A stretch of DNA of 64,000 nt from Saccharopolyspora spinosa NRRL 18395 (lineage in GTDB: Bacteria > Actinomycetota > Actinomycetes > Mycobacteriales > Pseudonocardiaceae). The notes under the pieces were generated by a model that was not told where the DNA came from, searched no databases, and worked only from the letters and a program-made list of their open reading frames with translations. The stretch is from NCBI RefSeq assembly GCF_000194155.1, contig NZ_GL877878.1:1175118-1239117 (forward strand), read 5' to 3'. The translations under genes and the position numbers were made by a program. Positions 27,469-35,959 of this stretch are shown piece by piece (positions within the stretch are counted from its first letter, which is position 1; each line of letters starts with the position of its first letter).

Positions 27469-28361
27469 GCGGTGGTCCTCTCGAATCGTCCGATGTGGCC
27501 GGTGATGGTGGTGATGAGCGCCTGGTGCAGGGCGCTGGGCAGGGCGTGGCCGAGCCCGGGGATGGTCTCGCAGCGGGCGCCGGGGATGAGGTCGGCGAGG
27601 TGCCGTCCGTGCGGGGGCGGGTTGATGGGGTCGTGCGGGCCCTGGATGACCAGGGTTGGGGTGGTGACGTGGCGCAGTTCGGCGCCGCGTTCGGTGGGCA
27701 CGGGGGTGGCGAAGGCGTGTGCGCCGGGCTGCTGGTAGCTGCCGGCGTGGTCGATCGCGGCGTTCTCCCAGCGGCGGAATTCCGCTTCGTTGAAGGGGAT
27801 TTCGTCGCCGGCCAGCAGCCGCCATTCGGCCAACCGCCGCTGCAGCGCGGTGTCGCGGTCGGATACGGGGTCGCTGCGGTGGGCCAGCGCGGTGACGATC
27901 TGCGGTGTGGGCGCGGGCAGCTCTGTTGGTTCGCCTTCGACGGCGCGGCGCAGTGCTTCGGCGAAGTCGACGTCGAGGGCGGCGGTGGCCAGCAGGGTCA
28001 GGGTGCGCAGCCGGTCGCGGTGGTCCAGAGCAAGCAGTTGACCGAGGGTGCCGCCCAGGGACAGGCCCACGACGTGGGCGGTGGCGATGCCGTGCCCGTC
28101 GAGGACTGCCACGGCATCGCGGGCGAGGTCGTCCAGCGCGTAGCCGGTGATGTCCAGGTGGGTGGAGCGGCCGGTGTCGCGGTGGTCGTAGCGCAGGACA
28201 TGCAGGTGGTTGGCCGCGAGGGCGTCGACGAACTCGTCGGGCCAGCCCAGTGCGTTGGCGTTGGCACCCATGATCAGCAGCACCGGCGGGTCTGCGGGGT
28301 CGCCGCGGGATTCGGTCCACAGCCGCAGCCCGTCGGGGGTGGTGACGTGGAGTTCAGCCAT
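27465..28361 (-). CDS. alpha/beta hydrolase
   Basis: 298 residues. Oxyanion loop region [16 protein letters not shown], nucleophile elbow GLSLGG (G-x-S-x-G), catalytic Asp in [11 protein letters not shown] and His in PGLGHALP give a full triad. It resembles the RdmC/DnrP-type methylesterases and related antibiotic-modifying hydrolases, though the substrate is not determinable. ATG 28361 has AAGGA 8 bases upstream and overlaps the acetyltransferase gene by 8 bp. Cotranscribed with its neighbours. Confidence 0.9.
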   Translation of the reverse strand: MAELHVTTPDGLRLWTESRGDPADPPVLLIMGANANALGWPDEFVDALAANHLHVLRYDHRDTGRSTHLDITGYALDDLARDAVAVLDGHGIATAHVVGLSLGGTLGQLLALDHRDRLRTLTLLATAALDVDFAEALRRAVEGEPTELPAPTPQIVTALAHRSDPVSDRDTALQRRLAEWRLLAGDEIPFNEAEFRRWENAAIDHAGSYQQPGAHAFATPVPTERGAELRHVTTPTLVIQGPHDPINPPPHGRHLADLIPGARCETIPGLGHALPSALHQALITTITGHIGRFERTTA

Positions 28362-29019
28362 CGAGCAGTCCTTCCCGGCGGGCCAGTGCGGCGAGGTCTT
28401 TGGGCTGTCCGGCCATGATGATGCGGACGTGCGCGGTGATGGTCTCGATGGGCCAGTTCCACCAGGCGATGCGTTGCAGCAGTTCGACGTCGGCGTCGTA
28501 GAAGCGGCGGTGGATCTCCCGGGCGGGGTTGCCGCCGGCGACCCCGTAGGCGGGGATGTCGCCGGTGACGACGGCACCAGTGGCGATGATCGCGCCGTCG
28601 CCGATGTGCACGCCAGGCATGATGGTGACGTCGCGGCCGATCCAGACGTCGTTGCCGATCACTGTGTCGCCCTTGATGGGCAGGTCGGCGGCGATGTCGA
28701 GGGTGGCCTCGGTCCACGCTCCGCCGAACATGGTGAACGGGTAGGTGGAGCAGCCGATCATGGGGTGGTTAGCGGCGGGCATGATGAACCGCGCCCCGGT
28801 GGCCAGCGCGCAGAACCGGCCGATGCGCAGCTTCGCGGGACCGTAGTTGTAGAGCACGTTGCGGGTTTCGAACTCGGCGGCGCCGCCGGGGTCGTCGTAG
28901 TAGGTGTACTCGCCGATCTCGATCAGCGGGGAGCTGACCACTGTGGACAGAAAGGCCACGTTGGTCAGCTCTGGCCGGGTGCTGGGGTGCACGCGGGTGG
29001 GGTCAGGTGTGTCGGGCAT
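28354..29019 (-). CDS. Vat/CatB-type xenobiotic O-acetyltransferase
   Basis: 221 residues of left-handed beta-helix sequence: hexapeptide repeats such as [20 protein letters not shown] and [20 protein letters not shown], plus the external loop [13 protein letters not shown] carrying the catalytic His used by streptogramin and chloramphenicol acetyltransferases. C-terminal [18 protein letters not shown] is typical of the Vat subfamily. GGGGAG precedes ATG 29019. It lies directly downstream of a broken ABC-F protein, a pairing suggestive of ribosome-targeting antibiotic resistance (inference). Confidence 0.9.
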   Translation of the reverse strand: MPDTPDPTRVHPSTRPELTNVAFLSTVVSSPLIEIGEYTYYDDPGGAAEFETRNVLYNYGPAKLRIGRFCALATGARFIMPAANHPMIGCSTYPFTMFGGAWTEATLDIAADLPIKGDTVIGNDVWIGRDVTIMPGVHIGDGAIIATGAVVTGDIPAYGVAGGNPAREIHRRFYDADVELLQRIAWWNWPIETITAHVRIIMAGQPKDLAALARREGLLDG

Positions 29020-29034
29020 GGCGGTGGCTCCCCT

Positions 29035-30075
29035 CTGGCGCTGCGGCGGCCGTCGTGCAAGTTCAGGGTGGGCCCGTTCCAGCGCTGCCGCAGCCAGCGG
29101 TCGTGACTGGCGACGACGGCGCCGCAAGCGGTGTGCAGAGCGTCTCCGAGTTCGCCGACGAGGGTCAGCGACACGTGGTTGGTGGGCTCGTCGAGCAACA
29201 ACACCTGTGATGGGTCGGAGAGCCGGGGCCAGCAGGCCCAGTTCGCCGAGGTCGGGCCGGTCCGGCCGGCGGGCCGCGGCGTAGATCCGCCGGGGGCTTC
29301 TGCGGGGGCCTGCGAAGGTGACTTCCTGTTCGAGCAGGCCGACGCGAAGGCCCCGGCGGCGCTGCACGCTGCCGGTGTCCGGTGCCAGTCGGCCGGCGGC
29401 CAGGTGCAGCAGGGTGGCTTTGCCCGCGCCGTCGCCACCGGTGATCAGCAGCCGGTCCGTGCCGGTGAGGTCGAGGTCGTCGATCCACCCGCGGCCGCGC
29501 ACCCCGGCCTGCCTGCTCTGCAGCACCACTTCCGCGGTGATGTCGTGGACGGCGGCGAAGCGCAGCGGTAGTGGTGGCGTACGGACTTGCTCAGCGGTGA
29601 GGGTGTCGAGGCGGTGCTGCGCGTTGCGGACCCGGCGGCAGATCTGCTTCTGAACCCGGCCACCGGGGTAGTCGTAGGCCATCGTGGCGTTGTCGCGGCG
29701 CATGCCGTGGCGGCTGACCTGGCGGGCGGTGACCTCCACCGCCTGGCGCAGGGCGGCCAGTTCGTTCTGCTCGTCGGTGTATCGCTGCCAGCGGGCGCGT
29801 TCGGCGCCTCCGCAGCAGGTGGGCCCGTTCACGGCGGGGTCAAGGTCAAGGAAGTCGGTGCAGACCGCGTCGAGGAACATGCGGTCGTGGCTGGCGAGCA
29901 CGACGGTGCCCGGCAGCGCGGCGAGGTGTTGTTGGACGACTTCGGCGCGGTGGTCGGCGTTCCAGATGTCGTGCGGCTGGGCCCCGTCGAGGGTTTCGCC
30001 GCAGGCAGCGAGGATTTCGGGATCGCCGTCCGCATAGAACTTGACAAGACCACGTGCGAGCAGGAGGAAGGACAC
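29035..30075 (-). pseudogene. ABC-F ribosome-protection-type ATPase, degraded
   Basis: Recognisable ABC-F pieces: [20 protein letters not shown] from the first ATPase domain, a charged linker helix ([20 protein letters not shown]), [20 protein letters not shown], then the second Walker A region [20 protein letters not shown]. After a frameshift near 29230 comes [20 protein letters not shown]. The first Walker A, Q-loop and signature are deleted, and the second P-loop has Ala where Ser/Thr is usual. ABC-F proteins of this type give resistance to macrolides, lincosamides or streptogramins in producers. TTGACG and TAAGAT upstream may be its old promoter. Confidence 0.78.
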
Positions 30076-30301
30076 TGAATCTCACGCACCGGGGATTCGA
30101 TGACAGTTGCCCGCCGGGCACGGTTCAACGCGGACCTGGTGGAAGGGGGCGCGGAAGCCTCGGACGCGGGCCTGGCTCGAAGTCAGTTCTTCATAATGCC
30201 GATGATCTTAGCGGTACGCCCGCCGTGGCCGTCAACGCATTTGTTCCACCAGGAACGGGCCCCGGCTCTTTACCGAAATGGCAGCGGGCGAGCTAATACG
30301 T

Positions 30302-30337
30302 TTGCCTGGATCGGTGCTCGGGTGTAGGCATCGTCAA
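30302..30337 (+). promoter_or_regulatory. promoter of the GNAT gene
   Basis: TTGCCT (30302-30307) and TAGGCA (30325-30330) are 17 bp apart, and the ATG follows 7 bases later, so transcription should start at or near the start codon. Confidence 0.5.
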
Positions 30338-31075
30338 ATGCTGCAAGAGGTCCTCGCTGGTGAGGCTTCGGTGCTGTCGAACGAGACCACGACGGTGTCC
30401 TACGCGCCGGTGACCGGTGCGTCGCACACCATCCAGGTGCTGGCCATCGACGGGCCGGACGCGTTGGAGCTGCTGCGCGCGGAGTTGGCGGGATGGAGCG
30501 TGCTGACCGCTCCCTCCGATGGTGAGGCCCTGCGGCGGGCAGGAGCGCGGCTGAAGCGGCATGCGATGCGGCGCGATCTGCGGTCCGATCCACCGCCACG
30601 GGAGTGGGCGCGGTTGCTCCCGGCGCAGCCGCTGCGGGTGGTGGCTTGTGGTCGCCCGGCGTCGGAGCTGCTCGGCGCATGGCGGGAGGCGTTCCCGCCG
30701 GACCATCCGGACCGGGTTCCCGACAGCGATCAGCAGGTGCTGACGGAATTGCTGCAACCGCTGCTGACCGGCCGGGTGCTGGGGCCGGTGCTGGCGTGCA
30801 GCGCTCTGGTCGTCGATGCCGAGGACCGGGTCGTGGCGGGTCTGGTGGTCAACGACCGCGACGGCGTTCCGTGGGTCGGTTATGTGTTCCGCCGCCCGGC
30901 CACCGAGTTCGCCGGGCTGGGCGGACTGCTGCTGCGGCGTGCCATGTCGTGGTTGAGCGAGCAGGGCTGGAACGAGGTGGGGTTGGCCGTCACGGTCGGT
31001 AATCCCGCGCAACAGCTGTACGCGCGGCTGGGGTTCACCATCACCGGGACCAAGATGACGCTTGAGCTGCCCTGA
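30338..31075 (+). CDS. GNAT-fold acetyltransferase with N-terminal extension
   Basis: 245 residues. The C-terminal 110 residues form a GNAT domain: PVLACSALVVDAEDRVVAGL (beta strands), GLGGLLLRRAMSWLSEQGW (acetyl-CoA loop and helix) and GNPAQQLYARLGF. The N-terminal 130 residues are helical and of unclear nature, perhaps a second degenerate GNAT half. Substrate unknown. ATG 30338 fits the TTGCCT-N17-TAGGCA promoter as a leaderless start; the upstream in-frame start at 30278 would include promoter DNA. Confidence 0.8.
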   Translation: MLQEVLAGEASVLSNETTTVSYAPVTGASHTIQVLAIDGPDALELLRAELAGWSVLTAPSDGEALRRAGARLKRHAMRRDLRSDPPPREWARLLPAQPLRVVACGRPASELLGAWREAFPPDHPDRVPDSDQQVLTELLQPLLTGRVLGPVLACSALVVDAEDRVVAGLVVNDRDGVPWVGYVFRRPATEFAGLGGLLLRRAMSWLSEQGWNEVGLAVTVGNPAQQLYARLGFTITGTKMTLELP

Positions 31076-31108
31076 CCACACCATGCCGCCCGCAACTGCG
31101 GGGCGGGT

Positions 31109-31183
31109 TAGGATGCCGGCGTGATTCGCAGTGCGTGCCTCGCGTGGTGGCGCTCCGGTTAGGAGCGGCCACTCAGCACCACC
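31109..31183 (+). promoter_or_regulatory. tryptophan attenuator upstream of trpS
   Basis: TAGGAT (31109-31114) is a -10 box 6 bases before a GTG that opens a 13-codon leader peptide containing TGG TGG. A 10-bp hairpin (31147-31156 with 31162-31172, one bulged G) covers the second Trp codon and the leader stop. The sequence ACCACC just before the trpS start (31178-31183) could pair alternatively with the Trp codons. This matches ribosome-mediated attenuation known for auxiliary tryptophanyl-tRNA synthetases in streptomycetes; whether control is transcriptional or translational is not clear, since only 21 nt separate leader stop and trpS start. Confidence 0.7.
31121..31162 (+). CDS. Trp-Trp leader peptide
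   Basis: GTG start, 13 residues MIRSACLAWWRSG, then TAG. Two consecutive tryptophan codons (31145-31150) in a 13-codon reading frame directly before a tryptophanyl-tRNA synthetase gene are the hallmark of an attenuation leader. The -10 box 6 bases upstream makes it a leaderless message. Too short for standard gene finding; its role is to stall ribosomes when charged tRNA-Trp is scarce (inference from the known mechanism). Confidence 0.7.
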   Translation: MIRSACLAWWRSG

Positions 31184-32202
31184 GTGATCGAGACATCCAC
31201 CGCCGCGCGCCGCAGCGCCGAGCTGGAGGAGCTGATCTCGGTGCGCCCCAACGATTTCCGGGTGCTCACCGGGGATCGTCCGACCGGGCTGCTGCACCTG
31301 GGCCACTACTTCGGCACCCTGCACAACCGGGTCCGGCTGCAGCGCCTGGGCGTGGAGCTGCTGGTGATCGTCGCCGACTACCAGGTGCTCACCGACCGCG
31401 ATGTCGCAGAACGCCTAGACGAGCACGTGCAGAACCTGATGCTGGACTACCTGGTGGCCGGGATCGACCCGCAGCGCGCCACGATCTTCACCCACAGCGC
31501 GGTCGCGGCGCTCAACCAGCTGCTGCTGCCGTTCCTGAGCCTGGTGTCGGTGGCGGAGCTGAGCCGCAACCCCACGGTCAAGGACGAGATCAACCATTCG
31601 CGGCGGTCAGCGGCCTGATGTTCACCTACCCGGCGCACCAGGCCGCCGACATCCTGTTCTGCAAGGCCAATCTGGTGCCGGTGGGCCAGGACCAGCTGCC
31701 GCACCTGGAGCTGACCCGCACGATCGCGCGCCGCTTCAACGACCGCTACGGGCGGCTGCTGCCCGAACCGGATGCGCTGCTGCTGGGCACCGACGGCACC
31801 AAGATGAGCAAAAGCCGCGGCAACGCGATCACGCTGGCGGCCACGGCCGACGAGACCGCGCAACTGATCCGGGGCGCGAAGACCGATGCGCAGCGCCACA
31901 TCACCTACGCCCCGCAGTCCCGCCCGGAGGTTTCCAGCCTCGTGCTGCTGGCGGCGTTGTGCACCGAACGGGATCCGCACGAGGTCGCTGAGGACATCGG
32001 CTCCGGGGGCGCGGCGGCGTTGAAGCGCACCGTCACCGAGGCGGTCAACGAGCACCTGGCACCGATGCGGGAACGCCGTGCCGCCTTCGCACAAGATCGC
32101 GGCAATCTTCGCCGGATACTGCGCGAAGGAAACGAACGAGCCAACGCCATCGCCGAGACGACCCTGGCCGAGGTGCGCTCAGCGATGGGCACCCACTACT
32201 GA
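31184..32202 (+). pseudogene. trpS: auxiliary tryptophanyl-tRNA synthetase, frameshifted
   Basis: Together the two frames cover a full synthetase of about 340 residues. Frame one (31184 to about 31605) has TGLLHLGHYFGTL with the HIGH-type motif and VIVADYQVLTDR, ending NPTVKDEINHSRRSAA-stop. Frame two resumes AVSGLMFTYPAHQAADILFC, GQDQLPHLELTRTIARRF and GTDGTKMSKSRGNAI (KMSKS), ending SAMGTHY. The shift lies at 31596-31612. Either the gene is recently inactivated or there is a sequencing error, since everything else is intact. Family resemblance is to the antibiotic-resistant auxiliary TrpRS type of actinomycetes. Preceded by a Trp leader. Confidence 0.85.
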
Positions 32203-32205
32203 ACG

Positions 32206-32500
32206 GGTCAGGGCGCCCATCGCGCATCACGGCCACCTCGTCGACGTGGTCGAGGTACTCGGTGTTGTGGGTGACCATGATGGTGGCGACCTGGTGCTGG
32301 CAGGTGACCTCGGCCAGCAGCTCGCCGGCTCCGACGTGCGAATCGCGGGCCAGGCGTTCCCGGTCGGCGGCCACGCCCGCCTGGTGCTGGGTGGATGCCA
32401 ACTGCTCGCGGGTGCGGGTGATGCCGTCGATGAGGGCCTGCCGGCGCTGGCTCTCGGCGTAGGTCGCCGCATACCCCCAGATGATCAGCCTCCGTCGACC
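32206..32500 (-). pseudogene. relic: sensor-kinase segment joined to ABC-ATPase segment
   Basis: Reading leftwards, IIWGYAATYAESQRRQALID then GITRTREQLASTQHQAGVAA, DRERLARD is the helix before the phospho-acceptor His of HisKA_3 kinases. After DSHVGAGELLAEVT it becomes QVATIMVTHNTEYLDHVDEV AVMRDGR, the end of an ABC transporter ATPase (H-loop). No start exists, so this is rearranged debris. Confidence 0.5.
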
Positions 32501-32539
32501 AGCTGGCCGCGCTGGGAGCCGCCCGGTGACGTCCAACTG

Positions 32540-32650
32540 ACCTGCCCCGATGGCGAGATCCACGACACACTCGCCCAGGGCTTGTCGAGCATCGTGCGGC
32601 TGCGCGCGGCCCAGGCCAGCCTCGGCAACGTCGTCCGCCACGACCGACGG
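32540..32650 (+). pseudogene. relic: histidine-kinase phospho-acceptor segment, inverted
   Basis: GEIHDTLAQGLSSIVRLRAA then QASLGN is the H-box of a NarL-type (HisKA_3) kinase and would naturally follow the RERLARD segment that lies on the opposite strand 150 bp away. The two halves therefore point in opposite directions, implying an inversion breakpoint between 32335 and 32548. Confidence 0.5.
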
Positions 32651-32659
32651 AACACTGCG

Positions 32660-32880
32660 GGCGAGTCGCAGACCGCGGTGGCATCGCTGTCGGCGGTGCT
32701 CGCCGACAGCAGCCGGGCCAGCTCGCTGTCCGGAAGGAAGGCCCGGGCTGCTTCGGGAGCGCGGTGCGTGGTGGCGGCGTCGCCGCTGCTGTACGCCCAG
32801 ATCGCCACGTACAGGACGGATTCGGCGTCGTCGGGGGAGACGTCAGTGCGCGTGGCCCAGTGTTGCGGTGGGCGTGGTGG
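32660..32880 (-). pseudogene. possible DUF4192-like fragment
   Basis: AESVLYVAIWAYSSGDAATT ... RAFLPDSELARLLSASTADS loosely matches the tail of DUF4192 proteins, in which a W/A-Y-x-x-G-D-G-A pattern is followed by a SLARLL segment. Weak evidence; no start and no intact domain. Confidence 0.25.
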
Positions 32881-32909
32881 ACCTGATCGACAGTCACAGG
32901 GCACCGTTT

Positions 32910-33482
32910 CTAGGGACTGTCGAGGTAGGACTTTCCGCGCGGGGACAACCGGAACCCGGCCTCGTGGGGTTCGACGAGGCCGAGCTCGCGCAACTGCCAC
33001 ACGTCGGATTTGCAGCGCGACACCGGCCGTCCTTGGTCGGCTGCGAGTTCGGCGGCACGCAAGCCGGGGCGCCGCCGCAGTGCTTCCAGGACGGTCCTCG
33101 TCCACGGCCCGCGCGGGGCGGAGACGTCCAGTTGCGCCAGTTGCCGGTCGATCGCGACCCGTTCGCGCGGACGCAGATCCACCGGTTGCGGTGGCAGCTC
33201 GGGTGCGGGGCCGTCGTAGCTGAGGGCCAGGCGGTAGACCGCGCCGCGGCCGTGCTTGTCCAAAGAAGACCGCAGTCCCGCGGCGGAGGTGAAGCCCGCG
33301 CGCTGGGCGTCGGCTTCGGTGATCCGGCCTGGATCGACCTCGGTGACCTCACCGATGCCGATCAGCCCGACCGCGGTGCGCAGCCTCGATCCGGCTTGCG
33401 CCTGCGGGCTGGGCCAGCGCTGGAACGCCAGGGTGATCTCGCCGCTGGCCACGCCCCGCAGGATCCGGTTGCTCAACACCAC
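32910..33482 (-). CDS. ASCH/PUA-like N-terminal domain protein with winged-helix tail
   Basis: 190 residues. The start VLSNRILRGVASGEITLAFQ RWPSPQAQAGSRLRT followed by VGLIGIGEVTEVDPGRIT is the ASCH/EVE (PUA-like) beta-barrel pattern used to bind RNA or modified nucleotides. The C-terminal 70 residues (TVLEALRRRPGLRAAELAAD, DVWQLRELGLVE) look like a winged helix. Function unknown; a nucleic-acid-sensing regulator is plausible. GTG 33482 follows GGAGGT with long spacing; the next GTG is an alternative. Confidence 0.65.
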   Translation of the reverse strand: MVLSNRILRGVASGEITLAFQRWPSPQAQAGSRLRTAVGLIGIGEVTEVDPGRITEADAQRAGFTSAAGLRSSLDKHGRGAVYRLALSYDGPAPELPPQPVDLRPRERVAIDRQLAQLDVSAPRGPWTRTVLEALRRRPGLRAAELAADQGRPVSRCKSDVWQLRELGLVEPHEAGFRLSPRGKSYLDSP

Positions 33483-33619
33483 GCCACCACGCTAGTACCT
33501 CCGCCACACCGCCGGGTGATCGTGGCGTCGCCGATCCGGGCGAGGCGACGTAGCTGAAGATGATCACGAAATGGGTCGCCAACTTCCGCGCGCACGTCGG
33601 ATCGGGGGAGAATCGGCGC

Positions 33620-34342
33620 ATGTTGCAGGTCTGCCTCAACGGCGCGCGGTCACCGCGCGAGCACTTCCACCTGCCCGTGCGCCCGGAGGAGTTGGCCAAG
33701 GCCGCCGCGGACAGCATCGCCGCCGGCGCCACCGACATCCACTTGCACCCCAAAGCGCCCGACGGCACCGACAGCCTCGATCCGCACCTGGTCGCAGCCA
33801 CGTTGCGCGCGGTACGGGCCGCGGCCCCCGGAGTCCCGGTCGGGGTCACCACCGCCGTGTGGACCGCCCCGGACCCGGCGGACCGGATCCGGGCCATCCG
33901 GGCGTGGACCGTGCTGCCCGATCACGCCTCGGTCAACTGGCACGAACCCGGCGCCGACCATGTCGCAGCCGTGCTGCTGGAGCGCGGTGTCGGCATCGAG
34001 GCGGGCATCTTCTCCGGCACCGACGGCGACCGCCAGTTCCTGCGTTCCCCGCACCGCAGGCGGGTGCTGCGGGTGTTGGCCGAGGTCACCGACCTGACCG
34101 CGCGGGGCGCGGCGACCACTGCCGAAGCGCTGCTGGAGCGGCTGCGCCCGGCGGCGACGCCGATCCTGCTGCACGGCGAGGCCGCCGGGGCGTGGCCGGT
34201 ACTCACCGTCGCCGCCCGCCGCGGCCTGGCCACCCGCATCGGCTTGGAAGACACGCTGCTGCTGCCCGACGGGCAGGTCGCCGCCGACAACGCCGAACTC
34301 GTCACCGCCGCAACCCGGATTCTCGCCAAGGAATCTCAGTGA
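33620..34342 (+). CDS. BKACE-family beta-keto acid cleavage enzyme (DUF849)
   Basis: 240 residues, slightly short for the family (about 270-300). TIM-barrel signatures: VCLNGARSPREH at strand 1, GATDIHLHPKAPDG with the zinc-binding HxH, SVNWHEPGADHV, and RIGLEDTLLLPDG near the end where the catalytic GxED lies. BKACE enzymes condense a beta-keto acid with acetyl-CoA and release acetoacetate; the substrate here is unknown. GGGGGAG precedes ATG 33620. Translationally coupled (GTGA) to a broken thioesterase gene, so the pathway appears damaged. Confidence 0.88.
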   Translation: MLQVCLNGARSPREHFHLPVRPEELAKAAADSIAAGATDIHLHPKAPDGTDSLDPHLVAATLRAVRAAAPGVPVGVTTAVWTAPDPADRIRAIRAWTVLPDHASVNWHEPGADHVAAVLLERGVGIEAGIFSGTDGDRQFLRSPHRRRVLRVLAEVTDLTARGAATTAEALLERLRPAATPILLHGEAAGAWPVLTVAARRGLATRIGLEDTLLLPDGQVAADNAELVTAATRILAKESQ

Positions 34343-34589
34343 CCGCCGTCGACCACCAGCAACTCGTCGCACTCCTGCCGTTCGCGGTATCGCCGGGCGT
34401 GCAGATCGACGCCGCGAGCGCCGAAGAGGTCCGCGGGCACCTGGACTGGATGCCACAGCGTTGCACGCGGCCAGCCGTCCGCTGCACATCGGCCGCATGA
34501 GCATCGCGGTGCAGACGGAGCTGCTGCTGGACGACTCCGCGCGCCGCATCAGGCACACCCCCCAGACCCAGGCCGTGCTCACCGCCTGA
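34339..34589 (+). pseudogene. PaaI-type hotdog thioesterase, internally deleted
   Basis: MTAVDHQQLVALLPFAVSPG VQIDAASAEEVRGHLDW is a normal thioesterase N terminus. In another frame GRMSIAVQTELLLDDSARRI ... QTQAVLTA with a stop at 34587 is the C terminus. The central hotdog helix and active site are missing. The start overlaps the BKACE stop as GTGA, so it was the second gene of that operon. Confidence 0.65.
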
Positions 34590-34607
34590 GCGACCCACTA
34601 CCGGACA

Positions 34608-34637
34608 GGAATATTTCCCGTCGGCTATATTGACGGA
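34608..34637 (+). promoter_or_regulatory. ArsR-operon promoter with AATAT-N12-ATATT dyad
   Basis: TATATT (34626-34631) is 6 bases before the ArsR start GTG 34638, a leaderless arrangement. The A/T-rich dyad AATAT...ATATT spans the -10 region in otherwise GC-rich DNA and is the natural autoregulatory operator. Confidence 0.5.
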
Positions 34638-34964
34638 GTGGCAAGTACCTTCGAAGTCCTGGCCGAACCACACCGCCGGAACATCCTCGACCTGCTGCGC
34701 ACCGGGGAACGAGCCGTCGGCGACCTCGTCGACCACCTCCCGCTGAGCCAACCCACCGTGTCCAAACACCTCAAGGTGCTGCGCGAGGCCGGACTGGTCG
34801 AAGTCCGCCAAGACGCCCAACGCCGCTGGTACCGGCTGTGCCCCGAACCGCTCGCCGAGATCGACGCCTGGCTGGCGCCCTACCGGCAAATGTGGCACGA
34901 CCGGCTCGACGCCCTGCAACGCCACCTCGACAACATGCCCGACCCAGAGGACACCCAGCCATGA
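34638..34964 (+). CDS. ArsR-family repressor
   Basis: 108 residues, a complete single-domain ArsR protein: TFEVLAEPHRRNILDLLRTG, then LSQPTVSKHLKVLREAGLVE as recognition helix and wing RRWYRL. This subtype partners SRPBCC/AHSA1 proteins, and here the next gene is exactly that, overlapping by 4 bp (ATGA). No metal-binding ELCVCDL motif is visible, so it does not sense metals in the classic way. Confidence 0.92.
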   Translation: MASTFEVLAEPHRRNILDLLRTGERAVGDLVDHLPLSQPTVSKHLKVLREAGLVEVRQDAQRRWYRLCPEPLAEIDAWLAPYRQMWHDRLDALQRHLDNMPDPEDTQP

Positions 34965-35902
34965 ACACCGACACGACCGTCACGATGATCGGCGACCGCC
35001 CGGTGCTGCGCCTGCAACGCCTACTGCACCACCCACCGGAGAAGGTCTGGCGCGCCATCACCGACCCGACCGAACTGACCCACTGGTTCCCAGCCCACAT
35101 CGACTTCGACCAGCCGACCCCCGGCACACCGATGCACTTCACCTTCGAAGGATCGGACACCTCCGACGACGGGGAGATCCTCGAAGCCGACCCACCGAAG
35201 GTCTTCACCTTCCGCTGGAACACCGACGTCATCCGCTGCGAACTGCTCCCGCACCCCGAAGGCTGCCTGCTGGTGTTCAGCCACACCCTGCGCGGACCCG
35301 ACAGCGACCGCCCGTCCACCGCCCGCCACGCAGCCGGCTGGGACGCCTGCCTCGACAGCCTGACCGCCCGCCTCGAAGGCACGACCGCCGAATTCTCCAT
35401 GCAGACCTGGTTCGAACGCGCCGAGGCCTACACCGAGCAATTCGGACTCTGCGAGGGAGAACTCCGCCCGACCGACAACGGCTGGACGATCCACTTCGAA
35501 CGCGACTTCGTCCAACCACCCCAGCAGGTCTGGGCCCTCATCACCGGCGACAGCCACCCCACCACAGGCGACGAACCACCACTGCAGAGCACCCACGGAT
35601 TCGGCCAGGCCGGCGCGCTCACCAACATCCAAGCCCCCAACGTCCTGGAATACGCCTGGCAACCAAACGGCACCGTGCGATTCCAGCTCCGCGACCAGAA
35701 CCCCATCGGCACCCGACTGACACTGACCCACACCCTGCCCGCCACCCAGGCCACCGAACGCGCCACCCTGCTGGCGGCATGGCAGGTCTACCTCGAGATC
35801 GTGTTCGCAGCCCTGCACGGCGACATCCGCTGCCCCTGGCCCACCGACCGCACCGAACAACTGCGCGAGCACTACGCACAACACCTGCGGGACACACCGT
35901 GA
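34961..35902 (+). CDS. tandem SRPBCC (AHSA1-like) domain protein
   Basis: 313 residues made of two START/Bet v1-like halves. The first (about 15-150) has RLLHHPPEKVWRAITDPTEL and THWFPAHIDF; the second (about 165-310) has FERDFVQPPQQVWALITGD. AHSA1-like proteins bind hydrophobic ligands; actinobacterial examples are typically encoded with an ArsR regulator. Translationally coupled to that regulator by an ATGA overlap. Two fused domains where one is usual make it longer than most relatives. Confidence 0.88.
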   Translation: MNTDTTVTMIGDRPVLRLQRLLHHPPEKVWRAITDPTELTHWFPAHIDFDQPTPGTPMHFTFEGSDTSDDGEILEADPPKVFTFRWNTDVIRCELLPHPEGCLLVFSHTLRGPDSDRPSTARHAAGWDACLDSLTARLEGTTAEFSMQTWFERAEAYTEQFGLCEGELRPTDNGWTIHFERDFVQPPQQVWALITGDSHPTTGDEPPLQSTHGFGQAGALTNIQAPNVLEYAWQPNGTVRFQLRDQNPIGTRLTLTHTLPATQATERATLLAAWQVYLEIVFAALHGDIRCPWPTDRTEQLREHYAQHLRDTP

Positions 35903-35959
35903 GACCGGAGCGCGGATAATCCTCTGCCCGCCGAAACAGCACCTACCTAGGCTCGCCGA

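Noticed and set aside
31135..32202. single 355-codon plus-strand ORF as an intact TrpRS
   Set aside because: Its first 155 codons are the wrong frame (Arg/Ala-rich); the true N terminus with the HIGH motif is in the frame starting at 31184.
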